From Caldilinea sp. CFX5 (GTDB lineage Bacteria > Chloroflexota > Anaerolineae > Caldilineales > Caldilineaceae): a stretch of DNA of 64,000 bases. Location: contig QWII01000029.1 of the NCBI GenBank assembly GCA_021405325.1, positions 1 through 64,000 on the forward strand. Direction: 5' to 3'. The notes under the pieces are model-generated. The model made no database searches. It worked only from the letters and a program-made list of their open reading frames with translations, and was not told the origin of the DNA. A program made the translations under genes and the position numbers. Of this stretch, positions 48,466-56,880 are shown piece by piece; within the stretch, counting starts at the first letter, position 1; each line of letters begins with the position of its first letter.

Positions 48466-50442
48466 ATGATGGGTGGCCCACACCGCATGTTACAAAACGA
48501 AGTTCTCAAGCCGCGCAGTGTGCGCTTGACCTTGGGGCGCTTCGGCAAATATTTTCGCCCCTACTGGCATTGGTTGCTGGTGGCCGCGCTCTTGCTGGTG
48601 GTCAATGCCTGGGTGCAGGTGATCACGCCGGGGTTGATCGGGCAGGCGGTCGATTGTTACCTGGCGCCCCAAGCCGCTGCCGTGGCGCCGGCAGGAACTG
48701 TCAGCGCCAGTGCGCAAAATTGTTGGTATGACCCCTTGCCCGCCGCTGCCGGCACGGCGGCGCGCCTGAGCGGTCTGTTGCAGCTCTCGCTCTGGTTATT
48801 GTTGCTCTACGTGCTGGGGTCTATTACCGGCGGCAGTATGTTCTTTCTTATGGGCTGGACGGGGCAACATGTACTGCGCCAGTTGCAGGTCGCGCTCTTT
48901 GAACATCTACACCGCCTCACTCTCAGTTTTTACAGCAAAAATGAGAGCGGCGATTTGATGAGCCGCATCACCAACGACATCAGCACCATTCAACAGGCCA
49001 TTGGCTTTGCCCTCGTCCAGGTCTTGAGCGGTGGACTGCTGATTCTCTGGATTGCCTACAACATGTTGCGCAGCAATTTCGCCTATGGCTTGTTGAGCCT
49101 GGCGGTGCTGCCGTTGATGGTGGTGGCAACCCTCTGGTTTAGCAGCCAGGCGCGCAAAGCCTTTCGCGCCACCCGCCAGAAGGTTGGTGATGTCAACGCC
49201 GAACTACAAGAGGGAATCTCCGGCGTGCGCGAGGTGCAAGCCTTTGGCCGGGAAGATGCCAACATCGAACGCTTTACCCAGAGCAGCGCCGCTGTGCGCG
49301 ATGCCAATGTGCGCGCCGTGGCCTACACTTCGGCGCTAGGGCCAACGCTGGAAGCGTTAGGGTATGTGGCGATTGCCATTGTCACGGGCGTTGGCGGTTT
49401 CTTCCTCTTGCGTGGTCAGACGCTCGGCGGCACGGCGCTTTCACTCGGTTTGATTATTGCGTTTTTGGGCTACGTCCAACGGCTGAATCAACCCATCGCG
49501 CAGATCGCGATTATGTGGGCCAATATTCAAAGCGCCATTGCCGGCGGCGAACGCATCTTCGATCTGCTCGACCAGATGCCGGAGATTCAGGAGAAGTTGG
49601 ATGCCAAAGCCATGCCGCCGATTCAGGGGCGGGTGGTCTATGCCGGGGTGAATGCTGAGTATAAGAGCGACGAACCGGTTTTGCGCAATGTCGATCTGGT
49701 GGCTGAACCGGGCGAAACCATTGCCATTGTCGGCCCCACCGGCGCCGGCAAGACAACGCTGGTCAACCTGCTGCCCCGCTTCTATGATGTGACCGGCGGC
49801 GCGGTGACGATTGACGGCGTCGATGTGCGTGATGTCACCCTGCCCAGCCTGCGCCGACAGATTGGCGTCGTCTTGCAAGACAGCTTTCTCTTTAGCGACA
49901 CGGTGATGAACAACATCCGCTTTGGCCGCCCGGAGGCCACCGATGAAGAAGTGGTCGCTGCCGCCCAACTGGCCCGCGCCCATGACTTTATTGAACGCTT
50001 GCCCGATGGTTATCAAACTGTGCTGGGTGAGCGGGGCAGTGGTCTTAGCCAAGGCCAGCGCCAATTGCTCTCTATCGCCCGCGCCGCCCTGACCCAGCCG
50101 CGCATCCTCATTCTTGATGAGGCAACCAGCAGCGTTGATACGCGTACCGAACGCCAGATTCAAGCGGCGCTGGAACAGATCATGGCCGGGCGCACCAGCT
50201 TTGTCATCGCCCACCGCTTGAGTACAATTCGCAACGCTGATCAGGTCTTGGTCTTGGTCAAAGGCGCCATTGTCGAACGGGGGCGCCACGAAGAGTTGTT
50301 GGCCCGCCGCGGCGTCTACTATGATCTTTATATGAGCCAATTCCAACGCCAGGAAGAGATGATGGCGGGGCGCAATGGGCATGTGCAAGCAACAGCGCCG
50401 GCTAAACCGTTACGTGTAGCCAAGGGAGCAGAAACAAGGTAG
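48466..50442 (+). CDS. ABC exporter half-transporter with canonical site
   Basis: 658 residues. Six membrane helices, with an ~40-residue extracellular loop containing two Cys after helix 1 (CYLAPQ ... CWYDP), then the nucleotide-binding domain. Walker A is GPTGAGKTT, and Walker B with the catalytic Glu is LILDEATSSVD. The H-loop His is in VIAHRLS. The signature is altered to LSQGQRQL, which is the complement of the degenerate Walker B in the partner. Together they give one working and one degenerate ATP site. It follows the partner after an inverted repeat. Confidence 0.94.
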   Translation: MMGGPHRMLQNEVLKPRSVRLTLGRFGKYFRPYWHWLLVAALLLVVNAWVQVITPGLIGQAVDCYLAPQAAAVAPAGTVSASAQNCWYDPLPAAAGTAARLSGLLQLSLWLLLLYVLGSITGGSMFFLMGWTGQHVLRQLQVALFEHLHRLTLSFYSKNESGDLMSRITNDISTIQQAIGFALVQVLSGGLLILWIAYNMLRSNFAYGLLSLAVLPLMVVATLWFSSQARKAFRATRQKVGDVNAELQEGISGVREVQAFGREDANIERFTQSSAAVRDANVRAVAYTSALGPTLEALGYVAIAIVTGVGGFFLLRGQTLGGTALSLGLIIAFLGYVQRLNQPIAQIAIMWANIQSAIAGGERIFDLLDQMPEIQEKLDAKAMPPIQGRVVYAGVNAEYKSDEPVLRNVDLVAEPGETIAIVGPTGAGKTTLVNLLPRFYDVTGGAVTIDGVDVRDVTLPSLRRQIGVVLQDSFLFSDTVMNNIRFGRPEATDEEVVAAAQLARAHDFIERLPDGYQTVLGERGSGLSQGQRQLLSIARAALTQPRILILDEATSSVDTRTERQIQAALEQIMAGRTSFVIAHRLSTIRNADQVLVLVKGAIVERGRHEELLARRGVYYDLYMSQFQRQEEMMAGRNGHVQATAPAKPLRVAKGAETR

Positions 50443-50541
50443 CATCTTCCGGAAAGCCGCAAACTTCCCGGAGGGGTTTACTGATTGCGCTCTGTAGCAA
50501 TAACCGCAGCCGACAACCGAACAGAAGGGACAGAGATCACC

Positions 50542-51288
50542 ATGACACAGGTATTGATGTTAGCCAGCTTTGGTCTTGAGATTATCGAGTGTGGCGGTGC
50601 GCTGGCGCGCCATGTCCAAGCCGGTGATGCCGTCCACGCCGCGGTGCTGCTCAGTCGGCCCGAAAGTCGCCCACAAATTGTGGAGGCGGCGGCCATTCTG
50701 GGCATTACCGCGGTTGAGTTTCTCGATTTCCCCTATGGCGGCTGGACGGTGGATGTCCCCTGGAAGGAGCGCATTGTCGAACTGGTGCGCCGGGTAAAGC
50801 CGGATCTTGTCATCACCCAGGACCCGCACCACGCCCAGCATGACCTGGACCCCGACCGCCGGCTGATCGCCCTGCTCTACACCGAAGCCTTTGCCCTAGC
50901 CGGGCGCGATTGGCATAATGAAGCGTGCGGCGGCCATACCCCGCACCTGGTGCGCACCATCTACTACATGACGCCGGAACATCCCAACTGTATCGTCGAA
51001 ATTAGCGACACCTTCGAGCTAAAGCAAAAAGCGCTGGCGGTCCTGGGCTACCAAATGGCCTTCAGTGCGCAGATGATTGAACGGCGCGCCTCGCCGGAGC
51101 TATTGCGCACGGTGCTGCCGACCTACGACAATCTTCGCGCGGACAAGCGCACCCTCGGCTTGGCGCTCCACCGCCAATTTGACCTGGCGCTGGCGTTGGT
51201 CAACGGGCTGGCCGGTCACTCCGGCGCCGTCATGGGCGAAGCCTATCGGCGGGAAGGCGCCTTTGTCCTCGACAAACTGATGGTCTAG
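50542..51288 (+). CDS. PIG-L-fold protein lacking the metal motif
   Basis: 248 residues. The PIG-L/LmbE fold is recognisable: an opening beta strand, ECGGALARHVQAGDAVHAAV, FLDFPYGGW, and PDLVITQDPHHAQHDLDPDR. The usual AHPDDxE at the end of strand 1 is replaced by ASFGLEI, so the His and Asp that hold zinc and act as base are missing. It may be a non-catalytic member or have shifted chemistry. The ATG at 50542 is preferred to 50485 because it matches the family N-terminus. It is alone downstream of the ABC pair. Confidence 0.75.
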   Translation: MTQVLMLASFGLEIIECGGALARHVQAGDAVHAAVLLSRPESRPQIVEAAAILGITAVEFLDFPYGGWTVDVPWKERIVELVRRVKPDLVITQDPHHAQHDLDPDRRLIALLYTEAFALAGRDWHNEACGGHTPHLVRTIYYMTPEHPNCIVEISDTFELKQKALAVLGYQMAFSAQMIERRASPELLRTVLPTYDNLRADKRTLGLALHRQFDLALALVNGLAGHSGAVMGEAYRREGAFVLDKLMV

Positions 51289-51297
51289 TGTTGGGGG

Positions 51298-51365
51298 GAT
51301 AGGGAGACAGGTACACAGGTACACAGGGAATAAGACCTACTTACCTGTCTACCTGTCTCCCTATC
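51298..51365. repeat. Inverted repeat between PIG-L-like and permease genes
   Basis: 24-nt arms (51298-51321, 51342-51365) with one mismatch, built from GACAGGTACACAGG words. It lies between convergent genes, so it may end both transcripts. Confidence 0.7.
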
Positions 51366-51368
51366 TCC

Positions 51369-52265
51369 CTACTGCCGCAAACGGGGATTGAGCTTCTGTT
51401 CCAGGGCAAAGCCGACGAGGGCGAAGCCCAACGAGGCGGCGATGATCAAGAGACCGGGCGGCAGCACCCACCAGAGCCAGGCCGGCGTCAGAAAGGCGCC
51501 GCGCACTTGCGCCCAGTAGAGCACCGTTCCCCAGCTCTTTTGCAGCGGGTCACCCAGACCGAGAAAGCTTAAGGAGGCTTCCAGCAGAATGGCGCTGCTC
51601 GTCGCTTCGACAAACTGTCCCACGGCCAGCAATAAGACCTGGGGCGTTAGATGACGAAGCAAGATGCGGGCATCGGTGGCGCCCGTGGCGTGCGCCGCCA
51701 CCACATATTCCTGGCGGGCCAGCGCCAATACTTGCGCCCGGATCACGCGCGCCGCCCCGGCCCAGATCAGCAACCCGATGATCAGCACCGTGTTGAGCAG
51801 GCTCCGTCCGAGGTAAGCTGCCAACAGAATCAACAACGGCAAAAAGGGCAGCACCAGCACAATATCCACCAGGCGCATCAAGACATTGCCCAACCGCCGG
51901 TAATAGCCGGCCAGCAACCCGATCAGCGTGCCAATCACACTGGCAATCAGCGCCGCGATCACCCCCACCGTCAGCGAAATCCGTGCACCGTAAATGAGTT
52001 CACTGGCAATGTCTTGCCCAATATCGTTGGTGCCCAGACGGTGTTCGGCGCTGGGCGGCGCAAAGGGGCGCCCCACCCGTTCGCTCGGATCATAGGGGCT
52101 AAGTTGCGGGGCGAAGAGGGCCATCAACGTCAAGCCCACGATGAGCGCCAGCCCGATCACGGCTGCTCCAGTGGTTGATGTAAACAAACGGCGGCGCAGC
52201 GTTTTGGCGGGCGCAACACTGCGAGCGGTGATAAGTGGTTGAATCTTCGGCATCGCGGTTGTCAT
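51369..52265 (-). CDS. Peptide/nickel-type ABC permease (DppC-like)
   Basis: 298 residues, second permease of a family 5 importer. It has an N-terminal helix (GAAVIGLALIVGLTLMALF), the conserved extracellular HRLGTNDIGQDIASELIYGA and five further helices. The EAA loop is ATGATDARILLRHLTPQVL. It starts in a sequence that is part of a direct repeat (52260-52269). Removing the insert next to it would restore an ATGA overlap with the DppB-like gene. Confidence 0.92.
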   Translation of the reverse strand: MTTAMPKIQPLITARSVAPAKTLRRRLFTSTTGAAVIGLALIVGLTLMALFAPQLSPYDPSERVGRPFAPPSAEHRLGTNDIGQDIASELIYGARISLTVGVIAALIASVIGTLIGLLAGYYRRLGNVLMRLVDIVLVLPFLPLLILLAAYLGRSLLNTVLIIGLLIWAGAARVIRAQVLALARQEYVVAAHATGATDARILLRHLTPQVLLLAVGQFVEATSSAILLEASLSFLGLGDPLQKSWGTVLYWAQVRGAFLTPAWLWWVLPPGLLIIAASLGFALVGFALEQKLNPRLRQ

Positions 52266-52434
52266 AAGGTAGCTACTAACCCCTCCCTAGCCCTCCCCAG
52301 GTTGGGGAGGGAACCTCACGGCTTCTCCCAAGTTTGGGGAGGGAACGGTCACGGCTCCTCCCCAGGTTGGGGAGGGAACGGTCACGGCTCCTCCCCCAAC
52401 CTGGGGGAGGCTGGGAGGGGGTCATGTCATAAGG
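52260..52434. mobile_element. Palindromic insert splitting the dppB-dppC junction
   Basis: TGTCATAAGG lies at 52260-52269 and again at 52425-52434. The 155 bases between them begin TAGCTACTAACCCC (11 of 14 match to the element terminus TAACTACCAAGCCC). They contain three copies of a CTCCCCAGGTTGGGGAGG-type hairpin unit and an outer inverted repeat of CCCCTCCC and GGGAGGGG. The repeated decamer holds the start of one permease gene and the stop of the other. Confidence 0.75.
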
Positions 52435-53407
52435 CAGATTGCCGGGTGCGGGGATCAAGCAACGGATAGAGTAGATCAGCCAGCAGGTTGGCGAGGAGGA
52501 CCGCCACGGTGAAGAGCAGGAAAGCCGCCTGCATCACCGGATAGTCGCGCCCGCTGACCGCCTCGAAGATCAGGCGCCCCAACCCCGGATAGGAAAAGAC
52601 CGTCTCGACCACCACGGTGCCGCCAAAGGCAAAGCCCAGGCGCAGTGCCAACACGGTCGCCACCGGACAGAGGGCATTGCGCAGCACATGGCGGAAGAGG
52701 ACCGCCCGTTCACGCAGCCCTTTTGCCCGCGCCGTGCGGATAAAATCTTCGCCCAACACGCCCAGCATGGTATAGCGCATGGTGAGATAGATATTGGGCA
52801 GCGTCACCACTGCTAGGGTAAAGGCCGGCAAGACGGCATGTTCGCCAATGTCACGAAGCTTTGCCCAGCCGGTATAACCGGAGGCCGGCGTCACGGCGCC
52901 AAACGACGGCAACAGCCCCCACTGCACGGCGACGACGGAGACCAACAACATGCCCAGCCAGAAGGAGGGCAGCGAGTTCACCGCGATCATTGACCAGAGT
53001 AGGCTCACATCAGCCCAACTGGCCCGCCGCCAGGCCGAAAGCGCCCCCAACAGCACGCCTGCCACCGCCGACACCACCAATGCACTGCCCGTCAACAGCA
53101 ACGTCCAGGGTAAAGTCTCGGCCAACATGGTTGTGATCGGTCGTTTCTGCCGATAAGAATAGCCCAGGTCGCCGCGCAGCAGATCACCCCAGTAGGTCAG
53201 ATATTGCACCGTGAGTGGGCGATCAAGCCCCACCCGCGCCAGCACCTGGGCGCGTTCCGCCGGCTGGAGCAGCCCGACATCAACACCGGCCAACAACACC
53301 AGCGGGTTGCCCGGCATCAAGCGTGGCAAGAAAAAATTGAGCGTCGCCGCCACAAAGAGAACGATGAGATATTGCAGCAGACGGCTGCTACGGGTGTCGG
53401 TGAGCAT
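52427..53407 (-). CDS. Peptide/nickel-type ABC permease (DppB-like)
   Basis: 326 residues, first permease. The first helix (LLQYLIVLFVAATLNFFL), the motif PRLMPGNPL, six helices in total, and the EAA loop (TARAKGLRERAVLFRHVLRNAL) are clear, as is FSYPGLGRLIFEAV. The ATG at 53407 is chosen because a longer version would translate a low-complexity hairpin. No ATPase genes (dppD/dppF) are in the operon, so they must come from elsewhere. Confidence 0.92.
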   Translation of the reverse strand: MLTDTRSSRLLQYLIVLFVAATLNFFLPRLMPGNPLVLLAGVDVGLLQPAERAQVLARVGLDRPLTVQYLTYWGDLLRGDLGYSYRQKRPITTMLAETLPWTLLLTGSALVVSAVAGVLLGALSAWRRASWADVSLLWSMIAVNSLPSFWLGMLLVSVVAVQWGLLPSFGAVTPASGYTGWAKLRDIGEHAVLPAFTLAVVTLPNIYLTMRYTMLGVLGEDFIRTARAKGLRERAVLFRHVLRNALCPVATVLALRLGFAFGGTVVVETVFSYPGLGRLIFEAVSGRDYPVMQAAFLLFTVAVLLANLLADLLYPLLDPRTRQSAL

Positions 53408-53423
53408 GGGTGGGTAGATAGTC

Positions 53424-53489
53424 AGACACGAGACACGAGACACGAGACAGGAGACAGGAGGCAGGAGACGTATCTCGTGTCTCGTGTCT
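53424..53489. repeat. Microsatellite-like inverted repeat
   Basis: AGACACGAGACACGAGA (53424-53440) and its complement (53473-53489), with further GAGACAGGAG units inside. It lies between the binding-protein gene and the first permease gene. Confidence 0.7.
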
Positions 53490-53499
53490 CCTGTCTTCG

Positions 53500-55167
53500 T
53501 TACGGTCGGGCCGACGCCGGCAGGAGCGACAGCTTGTGGAAGACGCCCTGGCCGGTCATAAAGGCCCAGCCGTCGTAGACGTTGGCGTTGTAGGCATAGG
53601 CGCCGTCGGGGTAGAGCAGCAGAATGAAAGGCAGGTCGGCGGCGATGATGGCCTGTAATTCCTTGATCAATTCGGCGCTGCGCACTGGATCGACTTCGGT
53701 GGTGATGGCGGCGGCAAGCTCATCGGCTTGGGCGCTTTGATAGCCGCTCAGGTTCGAGGTGCCGATGGTCGGGTCGGAATGCACCAGCGAGGCAATGCGC
53801 ACGGCATCGGCCTGGATCGGCGCCGACCACCCCCACATCGCCATAGCATAGTTGCGACCATTCGCCACATCAAAGCCGGGCCATACTGCCTCTTCCCAGG
53901 TGGTCTGTTCCACCGCGGCTACCGTTGCCGCAAGGCCAATCTCCTGCAACATTTGGCTCACCAACTCGGCGATGCGCAGCCGCAGCGAATCCGACCCATT
54001 GACCAGGAACTCAAAGGACAAGGGTGCGCCATCCAATTCGCGAATGCCATCGCCATCGCTGTCGGTGATGCCGGCTTCGTCAAGCAACTGGACGGCCCGT
54101 TCGGCATTGGTTTCCGTCACCACCTCCGGGTTGTACACCGGCGACTTTGGGTGAATCCAGCCGGCGTTGCCCAGCGTGCCGGCGCCCAGATAGACGGTGT
54201 CGATAATGTCCTGGCGGTCGATCGCCAGCGCCATGGCCTGCCGCACCTCCAAACGGTTAAAGGGCGGCTTGGTCATATCATAGGTGATCATTTGGGTTGT
54301 AAAGAGCGGTCCCTGTGCGACTTTCATGCCGGGCATGGCCGCCAGCAGATCGATCTGTTCCGGCGCAACCGGGCGCACGATCATATCGACTTCCCCGCCA
54401 CGCAGCGCGGCCAAGGCGCCGGCATCATCGGCAAACTTGATCGCCACCAATTCGTTGACGGCCGGCGCGCCGGCAAAGTAATCGGCATTGGCGGCAAAGC
54501 GGTAGAACTGCTCCGGCTGATATTCCACCAATTTATAAGGGCCACTGCCGATGTTAGTCACTGCCGCAAAAGTATGTTCGGCGGGGTTCGCAATCCCTTC
54601 CCAGATGTGCTTGGGCAGGATCGGCACATCGGCCAACGTGCCCAGTTGCAACGACGGGGCCGGCGCTTTGAGCGTTACCACGATGTTCCCCTCGCCATCC
54701 ACCGCCGTCGCCGCGACCGGACGCAGATCACGGGTAAAGCGCCCTTGTTGATTGGCCTGGAAATAATCAAAGGTGAACTTGACGTCGGCAGCGGTCAGCG
54801 GTTGGCCGTCATGCCAGGTTACGTCGTCACGCAGTTCCAGCGTTACCGTAAGGCCGTCCGCGCTGACCGTGGCGCTGGTGGCGAGCCAGGGCTGCGGGAC
54901 GCCGTTCAAATCAAGCTGGTAGAGGGTATCATATTGGAGCGTCAGCAGGTTCCAGCCGGGATAACCCGTGACATAGGTGTACGGTGTGAGTGTCGATTCA
55001 TCCCCGACCAGCGCCAGGCGGAGCCGCGCAACGGCGCCGGCGCTCTCCGCGGCCGGTGCGGCTTGTGGCGCAGCCGGCGCTACCGTGGGCGCGCAAGCCG
55101 CCAGCAACCCGCTGCAGACGAAGGAGACCACGATCAAAATGACTGACCAGTTTCGGCGTAAGTGCAT
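53500..55167 (-). CDS. ABC transporter substrate-binding lipoprotein, family 5
   Basis: 555 residues. The signal ends in LLAAC (Cys25), giving a surface lipoprotein. It has the family signature region DVTWHDGQPLTAADVKFTFD and the later VRQAMALAIDRQDIIDTVY. Peptides or nickel are common ligands, but the pocket cannot be judged. AGGAGGA precedes the ATG at 55167. It is followed by two permease genes in the same direction. Confidence 0.93.
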   Translation of the reverse strand: MHLRRNWSVILIVVSFVCSGLLAACAPTVAPAAPQAAPAAESAGAVARLRLALVGDESTLTPYTYVTGYPGWNLLTLQYDTLYQLDLNGVPQPWLATSATVSADGLTVTLELRDDVTWHDGQPLTAADVKFTFDYFQANQQGRFTRDLRPVAATAVDGEGNIVVTLKAPAPSLQLGTLADVPILPKHIWEGIANPAEHTFAAVTNIGSGPYKLVEYQPEQFYRFAANADYFAGAPAVNELVAIKFADDAGALAALRGGEVDMIVRPVAPEQIDLLAAMPGMKVAQGPLFTTQMITYDMTKPPFNRLEVRQAMALAIDRQDIIDTVYLGAGTLGNAGWIHPKSPVYNPEVVTETNAERAVQLLDEAGITDSDGDGIRELDGAPLSFEFLVNGSDSLRLRIAELVSQMLQEIGLAATVAAVEQTTWEEAVWPGFDVANGRNYAMAMWGWSAPIQADAVRIASLVHSDPTIGTSNLSGYQSAQADELAAAITTEVDPVRSAELIKELQAIIAADLPFILLLYPDGAYAYNANVYDGWAFMTGQGVFHKLSLLPASARP

Positions 55168-55226
55168 AGATTCCTCCTGTCCAAGCTGCATGTGATGAAA
55201 ATAGAAGACGCGACGTCATTCGCCCA

Positions 55227-56357
55227 TTAGGCCGGTTGGGCCTGATACCCCGCCATCCGATGATGCCCGCTGTGCGCATGGGGATCTTCGCCGCTATGCC
55301 CACAGGGATCGACATGAATATTGACGAATGATAGATGGGGCTGAGCATGGCAGAGCGCATGACGCACTTCTTCGGCAATCCGATGGCTTTCCCGCGTCGG
55401 CAGATCTTCGTCAACCGTGATATGCAATTCGACCTGCAAGCGATGACCATGCCAACGCACTCGTGTATCGTGGACATTGATCACACCGGCGACGTTGTGC
55501 GCCGTCCGCTCAATCTGATCGACAATTTCCGGGTCCACCGCATCCATCAGCCGATACCACATGGCGCGCGTGGCATCCCAGGTAATAAAGACAATGGCGA
55601 CCCCGATCAGCAAACCAATGATCGGGTCAAGAATGGGAAAACCAAAATAGGCGCCGATGACGGCCATCAACACGGCCAATGAGGTCAAGCCGTCGGTGCG
55701 CGCGTGAAGCCCATCCGCCACCATGGCTGCCGAGCCGATCTTGCGCCCAACGCGAATCTGCAAGAGCGCGACCGCCTCATTGCCGATAAAGCCAATGATG
55801 GCCGCCGCGGCCACCCAGCCCAGGTCGGTCATCGGCTCAGGGTTAATTAGTTTGGCAAAGGACTGCCAGAGCGCCACCCCTGCGCTGAAGGCTATCGAGA
55901 TCACGATGAAGATCCCGGCCACATCTTCCGCTTTGCCAAAGCCGTAGGTATAGCGGCGCGTGGCGGCGCGCCGCGCCAGGTAAAAGGCAATCAGGAGCGG
56001 AATGGAATTCAGCGAATCGCCCAGATTATGCACGGTGTCGGCAAAAAGGGCAACGCTCCCGCTGAGAGAAACAATCACAATCTGGATGATCGTGGTGAGG
56101 GCCAGCGCGCCCAAGGCCAACCAGACGGTACGGATCCCCTCGGCATTGTCGGCCAACGCCGGATCGGCGGCGCGCTGCTGTTGCTGATGGCTATGACCAT
56201 GAAAATGAAAGATTGAATTGAGCCAGCCCCAAAGGCCCTCCCCATGATCATGCGCGTGCGGGTGATCATGATCATGGTCATGATCATGGTCATGATCGTG
56301 CGGGTGATCGTGTCCGGCGTCATGGGCATGATGGGGTGGATTACGCTGCTGCTTCAT
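55227..56357 (-). CDS. Cation diffusion facilitator (zinc-type)
   Basis: 376 residues. The N-terminus is a long His/Asp run (alternating HD between residues 10 and 40), then six membrane helices. Zinc-site residues appear in VALFADTVHNLGDSLNSIPL (HxxxD) and VADGLHARTDGL. The C-terminal cytoplasmic domain ends with more His (DPHAHSGHHRM). It exports Zn(II) or similar ions using the proton gradient (ZitB/CzcD type). It overlaps the end of tsaE by 17 bases. Confidence 0.93.
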   Translation of the reverse strand: MKQQRNPPHHAHDAGHDHPHDHDHDHDHDHDHPHAHDHGEGLWGWLNSIFHFHGHSHQQQQRAADPALADNAEGIRTVWLALGALALTTIIQIVIVSLSGSVALFADTVHNLGDSLNSIPLLIAFYLARRAATRRYTYGFGKAEDVAGIFIVISIAFSAGVALWQSFAKLINPEPMTDLGWVAAAAIIGFIGNEAVALLQIRVGRKIGSAAMVADGLHARTDGLTSLAVLMAVIGAYFGFPILDPIIGLLIGVAIVFITWDATRAMWYRLMDAVDPEIVDQIERTAHNVAGVINVHDTRVRWHGHRLQVELHITVDEDLPTRESHRIAEEVRHALCHAQPHLSFVNIHVDPCGHSGEDPHAHSGHHRMAGYQAQPA

Positions 56358-56874
56358 CTGTATGCTCCGTGATTGTCCTAATCGCTTGCAACTGTTTGAT
56401 CACCCCCTTGCTCCGTGACCCATGGGCGATGAACCGAAGCTGGCGTTGTTCGGGTGCGGTCTGGTCATCATGCAAGGTGATCTGAAGATAATCGGGCGGC
56501 AGGAGAGCGGCCACCTGCTCCGCCCATTCAATGACGACAATGGCGTCGGCGCGGTCGAGAATCTCTTCCATGCCGAAGAAGGCCGCTTCCAGGGAGCCGT
56601 CTTCCTGAGTCGGGCTGCCCAGCCGGTAGCAATCGATGTGGATCAACCACTCGCCACTGGGGCGCGGGTATTCGCCGACGAGGGTAAAGGTGGGACTGGT
56701 GACTCGGGCGGTGATGCCCAAGCCGTTCGCCAGCCCTTGCGTCAACACCGTTTTGCCGGCGCCCAGGTCACCATGCAAGGCAATGACCTGACCGGCCTGT
56801 ACGCTCTGCCCCAGTTGTTGGCCTAACTGAAACGTTTCGGCAGCAGAATAGGTGGTCGTAGTAAAAGTCAACAT
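56341..56874 (-). CDS. tsaE: tRNA t6A biosynthesis ATPase TsaE
   Basis: 177 residues. It is an essential P-loop protein of the threonylcarbamoyladenosine pathway that works with TsaB/TsaD. The P-loop GDLGAGKT is at 35-42, preceded by the family's HGDLGAGK context, then SPTFTLVGEYP and HIDCYRLG. VIEWAEQVAALLPPDYLQI is the Walker B-like end. The gene is between the GMP/PMM-like gene and the CDF gene, 6 bases after the former. Confidence 0.95.
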   Translation of the reverse strand: MLTFTTTTYSAAETFQLGQQLGQSVQAGQVIALHGDLGAGKTVLTQGLANGLGITARVTSPTFTLVGEYPRPSGEWLIHIDCYRLGSPTQEDGSLEAAFFGMEEILDRADAIVVIEWAEQVAALLPPDYLQITLHDDQTAPEQRQLRFIAHGSRSKGVIKQLQAIRTITEHTDEAAA

Positions 56875-56880
56875 ACCTCA

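Noticed and set aside
52276..52458. 60-codon Arg/Pro/Gly frame in the dpp junction insert
   Set aside because: It is a translation of the tandem hairpin units and is not a plausible protein.
53728..55146. 472-codon open frame antisense to the substrate-binding protein
   Set aside because: It has no recognisable motifs, is rich in His/Arg/Gln as is usual for antisense shadows, and lies inside a clear SBP_bac_5 gene.
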